Origin: an uncultured Bacilli bacterium
GTDB taxonomy: Bacteria > Bacillota_I > Bacilli_A > RF39 > UBA660
Direction of reading: 5' to 3'
DNA length: 38,336 nucleotides
Assembly (NCBI GenBank): GCA_947625635.1
Contig: CANQPA010000009.1
Coordinates: 1-38,336 of the forward strand
Shown in pieces: positions 34,180-38,336 of the stretch (the first letter of the stretch is position 1; every line of letters begins with the position of its first letter). A program made the position numbers and the translations under genes. Under the pieces are notes generated by a model that was not told where the DNA came from, did not search any database, and saw nothing but the letters and a program-made list of their open reading frames with translations.

Positions 34180-34990
34180 TTTACACATTCATACAAATCT
34201 TTCTGATGGAGAACATAATATTAGTCAAGTGATTGAATTTGCTAAAGCAAATGATTGTAATAAAATTGCAATCACAGATCATGAAATTATTAAGGATTAT
34301 AGTATTATCTCGGCAAATGAGAACATAGAAATTATTAATGGTATAGAATTCAACACATCGGTTAGTGGACTACATATATTGGGTTATGGAATAAAAGATA
34401 TACCTAAAGTTCAGAAATGTATGAGTTTTTTACATGAAGAAAATGAGCATATTACTTTCGAATTGATTGATAAATTAAAAAAATTAAAATATGATATATC
34501 AAAAGAAAAAATTGAGTTATATTTATCTAATCAGGGAATTTGTTATGACTATTTAGATAAAAGACATGTTGTAAAATATTTAATACATAAGGGATATACA
34601 AAAGATGTCCTTGATACATATAAAAATTTAATAGGAAAGGGGAATTCACTCTATATACCACTTAAAAAAGTAACAAGTGATGACATAATAAAATTGATAA
34701 ATAATTCAGGTGGAGTAGCGGTATTAGCTCACCCGTTTACTCTTAATTTAAATGAAGGTGATTTTTTGTTAAAAATAAGAGAGTTAATTTCATGTGGATT
34801 AGAAGGAATTGAAGTAATAAATGGTAAAAATATAGGATTTAATATGGATTTCTACAATAAGATAGTTAAAGATTTCAATTTAATAAAAACAGTAGGAAGT
34901 GATTTTCACTCAATAAAAAATAATAATATTGGAATTGAATGTAATGAAGATTTATATGAAACACTAAAAATTAAAATTAAAAGCAAGTAA
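34166..34990 (+). CDS. PHP-domain phosphoesterase, nucleoside bisphosphatase-like
   Basis: A 274-residue PHP enzyme of the TrpH/RNase AM-type architecture: IDLHIHTNLSDGEH (about 4-17), IAITDHE, GIEFN, AVLAHPF and GSDFH. Relatives remove phosphate from 3',5'-nucleoside bisphosphates or digest short RNA 5' ends. Its ATG is inside the end of the preceding PHP gene, so the two are translated together. Both genes start their metal site with the same DLHIH motif but differ in length and in the insertion, suggesting separate substrates. Confidence 0.88.
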   Translation: MKKIDLHIHTNLSDGEHNISQVIEFAKANDCNKIAITDHEIIKDYSIISANENIEIINGIEFNTSVSGLHILGYGIKDIPKVQKCMSFLHEENEHITFELIDKLKKLKYDISKEKIELYLSNQGICYDYLDKRHVVKYLIHKGYTKDVLDTYKNLIGKGNSLYIPLKKVTSDDIIKLINNSGGVAVLAHPFTLNLNEGDFLLKIRELISCGLEGIEVINGKNIGFNMDFYNKIVKDFNLIKTVGSDFHSIKNNNIGIECNEDLYETLKIKIKSK

Positions 34991-35009
34991 GAAAACAGGG
35001 GGGGAAAAT

Positions 35010-36146
35010 ATGGAAAACAAATTTGGAGCACATTTATTGGATTGTTTTGAAAGATATTATGAGCTTAGTAATAGATACGGTATAAGTATTGATGAAATAA
35101 TTCAAATAGATTTGAACAGATGTGGTGTATATTTGAAAAACGGGGAAGTAAGAGAAAATTTTAGAGTAAGATTTAAAGGAAAAATACTAAATGATTATGA
35201 GACTTGGTATGCTTTGCCAGTTAGACAAAAGAAAGATACTCCTTTTAGCGTGTATGATGGAGGTATTTATTGTTTTGATAAGAAAATAGGTATTGCTAAG
35301 GATTTAACACTTGATACTTGTGAATCTTCTTATCAAAGAGGGCCTAATTTATTGAATTTTAATAGTAGAAGTAGAAGTAATTGTGGTGGATGTACTGCTT
35401 GTGTTCATAATTATCACAATTTATATGATTCAACAGTCTTAAAAGATAAAAAACAATTAAGAACAAAAAATGATATAAAAGAATTTTTTGATAGAATACA
35501 AATAGACATTGCAAAATTAGTACAAATTGCAGTTGTTACAGGGTTGTTTGAAAGCGAAGAAGCTATTGTGGAACACATGGATTTAATAAATCAGGTTGCT
35601 AAGAAACGAGGATTTGAAGGAGAACTTATGTATTTTGGGTGTCAAGTTAATTCAGAAAAAGCTTTACAACAATTATCTGATTTAGGCAAATTTTCTTTGA
35701 TTTATGCATTGGATAATTTTACAAAAAGGGAAAAATTGTTATCTAAGACAAAGTCATTAATAACTTTAGAAACTGCTAGGAATACTTTACTAAAAGCCAA
35801 AGATAAAGGTATAAATACTTCAATAGCTTATATTGCAGGAATAGATCCACTAGAAGATGCAGTTAAAGGATTCAAATATCTAAAAGATTCATTAACAAGA
35901 TTTCCTGTAATTAATATTTATCAAACACAGACATTAAGTCAATCGAAAATCTTGGATATAAATGCAAAATACTTAGAATATTATTTAAATAGTAGAATAG
36001 AGATAGAAAAAATATTTAAGGATACTAATTATAGACCAAAAAGATGGGAAAACTATAGACCGTTATGGTATAAATATTTTGATAATGAGGAACTTCCAAA
36101 CAATTCATTTGGGCAATTAGAAAAAGTAAAAAAATATAAGGAGTAA
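35010..36146 (+). CDS. CxxCxxC protein, possibly radical-SAM-like, unknown function
   Basis: A 378-residue protein. Residues 104-137 contain DTCESSYQRGPNLLNF and SNCGGCTACVHNYH, with Cys125, Cys128 and Cys131 in CxxCxxC spacing and nearby Cys104. The C-terminal half has alternating strands and helices (VVTGLFESEEAIVEHM, ELMYFGCQVNSEKALQQL, SIAYIAGIDPLEDAVKGF) like a TIM barrel. This suggests a radical-SAM-type enzyme, although CxxxCxxC is the usual cluster motif. The ribosome-binding site is a run of seven G (34998-35004), five bases from the ATG. I do not recognise the family. Confidence 0.55.
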   Translation: MENKFGAHLLDCFERYYELSNRYGISIDEIIQIDLNRCGVYLKNGEVRENFRVRFKGKILNDYETWYALPVRQKKDTPFSVYDGGIYCFDKKIGIAKDLTLDTCESSYQRGPNLLNFNSRSRSNCGGCTACVHNYHNLYDSTVLKDKKQLRTKNDIKEFFDRIQIDIAKLVQIAVVTGLFESEEAIVEHMDLINQVAKKRGFEGELMYFGCQVNSEKALQQLSDLGKFSLIYALDNFTKREKLLSKTKSLITLETARNTLLKAKDKGINTSIAYIAGIDPLEDAVKGFKYLKDSLTRFPVINIYQTQTLSQSKILDINAKYLEYYLNSRIEIEKIFKDTNYRPKRWENYRPLWYKYFDNEELPNNSFGQLEKVKKYKE

Positions 36147-36151
36147 TTTTA

Positions 36152-36670
36152 ATGGTATATTTAGTTAAACAAAATTATAAAAAAAATAAAAAAATGTATA
36201 AAATGATAGAGCAAAATTTAAGAAAAATTTTACCTAAAGATGTACAAATTGAACATGTTGGCTCAACAGCAATACCAAATATGTATGGAAAAAATATAAT
36301 AGATATACTAATAGGTACTGAAAATAATTTAGAGTTTGAAAATATAAGTAATATATTAAAAGACAATAATTATATAGCCAGTGAAAAAAGTAAGACTGAT
36401 ATATATCAATTTTTTGCATCCACTTCAAATGAGACAGAATCAGGAGATACACATATTCATTTAGTAATTAAGAATACACAAAGATTTGATGATTTTATAA
36501 TACTTAGAAATTATTTACTTAACAATGAAAAAGAAGCAAAAAAATATTCTGATTTAAAAAGAAAATTAATAAAAGATGGTGTAACAGATAGAAAAAAATA
36601 TAAAAAAGAAAAAAGTGAATATGTATCTAACTTACTTGATCGAGCTCGTAAATCTGCTGGTGAAAACTAA
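36152..36670 (+). CDS. GrpB/UPF0157 family nucleotidyltransferase-like protein
   Basis: A 172-residue protein with the GrpB motif VQIEHVGSTAIPNM (31-44) followed by KNIIDILI (47-54), the Gly-Ser and Asp positions of the nucleotidyltransferase fold, and GDTHIHLVIK. GrpB proteins are widespread, often fused to CoaE, and their reaction is not firmly established. It is five bases downstream of the CxxCxxC gene and one base before the first histidine phosphatase, so it belongs to the cluster. Confidence 0.85.
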   Translation: MVYLVKQNYKKNKKMYKMIEQNLRKILPKDVQIEHVGSTAIPNMYGKNIIDILIGTENNLEFENISNILKDNNYIASEKSKTDIYQFFASTSNETESGDTHIHLVIKNTQRFDDFIILRNYLLNNEKEAKKYSDLKRKLIKDGVTDRKKYKKEKSEYVSNLLDRARKSAGEN

Positions 36671-36671
36671 A

Positions 36672-37277
36672 ATGGGAAAAAATAATTTAAAATTTATCTA
36701 TTTATATCGTCATGGCGAAACAAATTTAAATGTTGAAGGTATAACTATGGGGCAACTTTCTACAATACATACCGTGTTTACTGATAACGGATATAAACAA
36801 ATTGAGCGCTTAAAACAAAAAATAAAAGAAAATAAAATTGATGTTATTTATTCTTCTGATTATGAGAGAACTATAAATACCGCAAAAATGGTAAATGACA
36901 CTAATATTCCATTTTTTATAACAAAAAAATTACGTGGCTTAAATATGGGAAGATTTCAAGGATTACCTATGAAGGAATTTTTAAATTCACCACAAATTAA
37001 AAAAAGTTTTAAAGATTATAGTATACCCATACCAGATGGAGAAAGCATTAATGATTTAAATAGTAGAATAATTGATTTTATTACTTATATAAGCGATAAA
37101 ACAAATTATAATAATATTGCTTTAATAACTCATAGTGCGGTTATAAGTAATTTGATAGCTAAATTACTAGGGAAAAGTTATTACAATTTTGATGAATGCA
37201 TTATTGAATATTTTGGTGGTAAATTATACGTTTTATCTTATAATCAATATGAAAATCAGAAAATCTTAAAAAAATAG
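36672..37277 (+). CDS. Histidine phosphatase family protein 1
   Basis: A 201-residue member of the phosphoglycerate mutase-like branch. The catalytic RHGE is at 13-16 (YRHGETNLN), followed by YSSDYERTINTA, GLNMGRFQGLP and LITHSAVI with the second His. Substrates range from sugar phosphates to nucleotides. The open frame extends upstream to 36615, but the ATG at 36672 right after the grpB stop gives the expected start. It retains all key residues. Confidence 0.88.
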   Translation: MGKNNLKFIYLYRHGETNLNVEGITMGQLSTIHTVFTDNGYKQIERLKQKIKENKIDVIYSSDYERTINTAKMVNDTNIPFFITKKLRGLNMGRFQGLPMKEFLNSPQIKKSFKDYSIPIPDGESINDLNSRIIDFITYISDKTNYNNIALITHSAVISNLIAKLLGKSYYNFDECIIEYFGGKLYVLSYNQYENQKILKK

Positions 37278-37287
37278 GAGTGTAATT

Positions 37288-37791
37288 ATGGATTTTAATC
37301 ATATTATTTTTATCCGACATGCTGAGAACGTTAATAATTTATCTGTTCCTAACAATGAACTTGAATTAACAAATTTAGGTATAAAACAAGCAATAAATGC
37401 ACGCAAATATTTAAATGGAAAGTTTGATATTTTGGTTAGTTCACCTTCTAAAAGAGCAATTATGACAGCTAAATTAATAGCCCCTAACTTTAATATAATT
37501 TGTGATGAAAGATTGCTAGAACGTGGTTGGGGTAATAAAGAGCATAATGGATTAGAGTCGGATAGTGAAGCAAAAACAAGAATAACAATTTTTTTACGCG
37601 AGTATATGTCAAAATATCCAAATAAAAGTATTTTATTTGTTACGCACGGATCTTTAATCAAATTATCACAAGATGTCATTGAGGAAAAAATATTAGCAAG
37701 AAGTAATATAGATAATTGTGATATAATAGAATATTCTAAAAACAAATGTAAAAAAATAATAAAAAAAAGCTCAAAAAATCTTGTCAAATAA
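37288..37791 (+). CDS. Histidine phosphatase family protein 2, short
   Basis: A 167-residue histidine phosphatase. The catalytic motif reads RHAE (10-13) instead of RHGE; VSSPSKRAIMTA, LLERGWGNKEHNG and LFVTHGSLIKL are present, so the core residues remain. It is shorter than its neighbour and diverged from it; the two are unlikely to be a recent duplication. AGGAG precedes the ATG. The 3' end overlaps the terminator of the cluster. Confidence 0.88.
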   Translation: MDFNHIIFIRHAENVNNLSVPNNELELTNLGIKQAINARKYLNGKFDILVSSPSKRAIMTAKLIAPNFNIICDERLLERGWGNKEHNGLESDSEAKTRITIFLREYMSKYPNKSILFVTHGSLIKLSQDVIEEKILARSNIDNCDIIEYSKNKCKKIIKKSSKNLVK

Positions 37792-37815
37792 CAAGATTTT
37801 TTGAGTTGTTTATTT
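37770..37815 (+). terminator. Terminator of the phosphoesterase cluster
   Basis: A 15-bp perfect stem (37770-37784 with 37791-37805) has a 6-base loop and TTGTTTATTT after it. The last codons and stop of the second histidine phosphatase are within the hairpin. Confidence 0.85.
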
Positions 37816-37911
37816 AATATAAAAATGGTAAAATAATTAAAGAAATTATGTTTAATGTTTTTAAATATTATTTAGTCTAAAAAATTAAGTTTGTGACTTT
37901 CGTTCGTAAAA

Positions 37912-37961
37912 ATTCGTGTAAGGCTTTTTTGAGTACATTTTTGATTAAAAGTTACACGAAT
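37912..37961. repeat. Inverted repeat upstream of uvrB
   Basis: ATTCGTGTAA (37912-37921) and TTACACGAAT (37952-37961) are exact inverted repeats 30 bases apart, in the untranslated region before uvrB. They could be an operator pair or the arms of a weak hairpin. The sequence does not match a LexA/DinR box. Confidence 0.5.
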
Positions 37962-37995
37962 AATTTTAAAAAAATTACAGAAATGAGTGATAAAA

Positions 37996-38304
37996 ATGTT
38001 TAAAATTCATTCAAATTATAGTCCAGCAGGAGACCAACCTGAAGCAATAGAAAAACTAGTTGATGGAATTAATACGGGTGAGAAAAGTCAAGTTTTACTT
38101 GGGGTTACAGGTAGTGGTAAAACATTTACAATGGCAAATGTAATTGCTAGAGTTAATAAACCTACCCTAATTTTAGCCCATAACAAAACACTTGCAGGAC
38201 AACTTTATGCTGAATTTAAAGAATTATTTCCAGAAAACCATGTGTGTTTTTTCATTTCTTATAACGATTATGAAAGGAAACGTGTTATATTTAATGGTAT
38301 TTAG
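37996..38304 (+). pseudogene. uvrB: Truncated 5' part of uvrB
   Basis: The first ~90 codons are a clear Uvr[21 protein letters not shown], Walker [29 protein letters not shown] and ELFPEN. UvrB then normally continues VEYFVSYYDYYQPEAYVP. Here it reads [11 protein letters not shown] and then [10 protein letters not shown] followed by TAG, with further stops after. The remaining ~550 residues are not in the window (it ends 32 bases later). The gene is interrupted, or this is a 5' duplicate. The ATG at 37996 is preferred over an in-frame GTG at 37987. Confidence 0.75.
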
Positions 38305-38336
38305 TGTTATTTAGTCCGAGTAAAATGTATTAAATA

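Noticed and set aside
36234-36452. Tyr/Leu-rich open frame antisense to grpB
   Set aside because: Composition is that expected from the complement of an AT-rich coding strand; no start signal.
37299-37787. 162-codon open frame antisense to the second histidine phosphatase
   Set aside because: The opposite strand carries clear catalytic motifs (RHAE, THGS); the antisense translation has no domain signal.
37890-37925. Possible LexA/DinR box before uvrB
   Set aside because: Only a GTTCG half-site is present; the CGAAC-N4-GTTCG arrangement is not found.
1-38336. CRISPR arrays, insertion sequences, tRNA and rRNA genes
   Set aside because: No regularly spaced repeats, transposase motifs or tRNA/rRNA signatures were seen on reading; TTCGAAT at about 30745 belongs to the T-box.

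Overview
The window is a strongly AT-rich bacterial chromosome segment that spans the replication origin. The gene order rpmH-rnpA-yidC-jag on the minus strand and dnaA-dnaN-(comK)-recF-gyrB-gyrA on the plus strand is the classic Firmicutes oriC layout. ComK, SpoVT, BofA and RicT homologues, the small SRP RNA beside tadA/dnaX, a T-box, and perfect parS and CIRCE elements point to class Bacilli, probably an uncultured AT-rich lineage related to Erysipelotrichales/RF39. TGA is used as an ordinary stop (gyrA, holB, the first PHP gene), so this is not a TGA=Trp Mollicute. The clade is inferred; no rRNA gene is present.

Layout. 1-2330 (minus): the first codons of a gene that should be mnmE, then jag, yidC, rnpA and rpmH, read away from the origin. 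2330-2950 and 4304-4420: a two-part oriC with DnaA boxes on both sides of dnaA. 2951-11860: dnaA, dnaN, a ComK-family regulator, recF, gyrB, gyrA. 11860-12228: four parS sites, one forming the gyrA terminator and one abutting the tadA ribosome-binding site, with the SRP RNA gene between them. 12229-23185: housekeeping genes tadA, dnaX, ybaB, recR, bofA, holB, ricT, trmN6, rsmI, pth, mfd, with one decayed stretch at about 15.56-15.83 kb.

23186-30080 looks like an accessory block inserted between mfd and spoVT, which are neighbours in Bacillus. It holds a prepilin fused to a LamG-like lectin domain behind a consensus promoter, a ClpB lacking its N-domain under CIRCE control, a compact candidate type I toxin-antitoxin locus (30-residue membrane peptide, sequestered Shine-Dalgarno, 5'-3' pairing, convergent antisense RNA with its own promoter and terminator), a LysR regulator, and an operon with a DUF2099 (methanogenesis marker 8-like) protein and two small unknown proteins.

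30101-32877: spoVT, then a T-box-controlled dUTPase-like gene and metG. 33061-37791: a compact same-strand cluster of two PHP phosphoesterases, a CxxCxxC protein that may be radical-SAM-like, a GrpB-type nucleotidyltransferase-like protein and two histidine phosphatases, of unknown joint function. The window ends in the first ~100 codons of uvrB, whose frame breaks off in an unrelated stop-terminated tail.

The strongest candidates for something undescribed are the toxin-antitoxin locus (26.79-27.10 kb), the parS/SRP cluster with a parS that doubles as a terminator, the G9 tract inside a promoter spacer at the left edge, and the phosphoesterase cluster.
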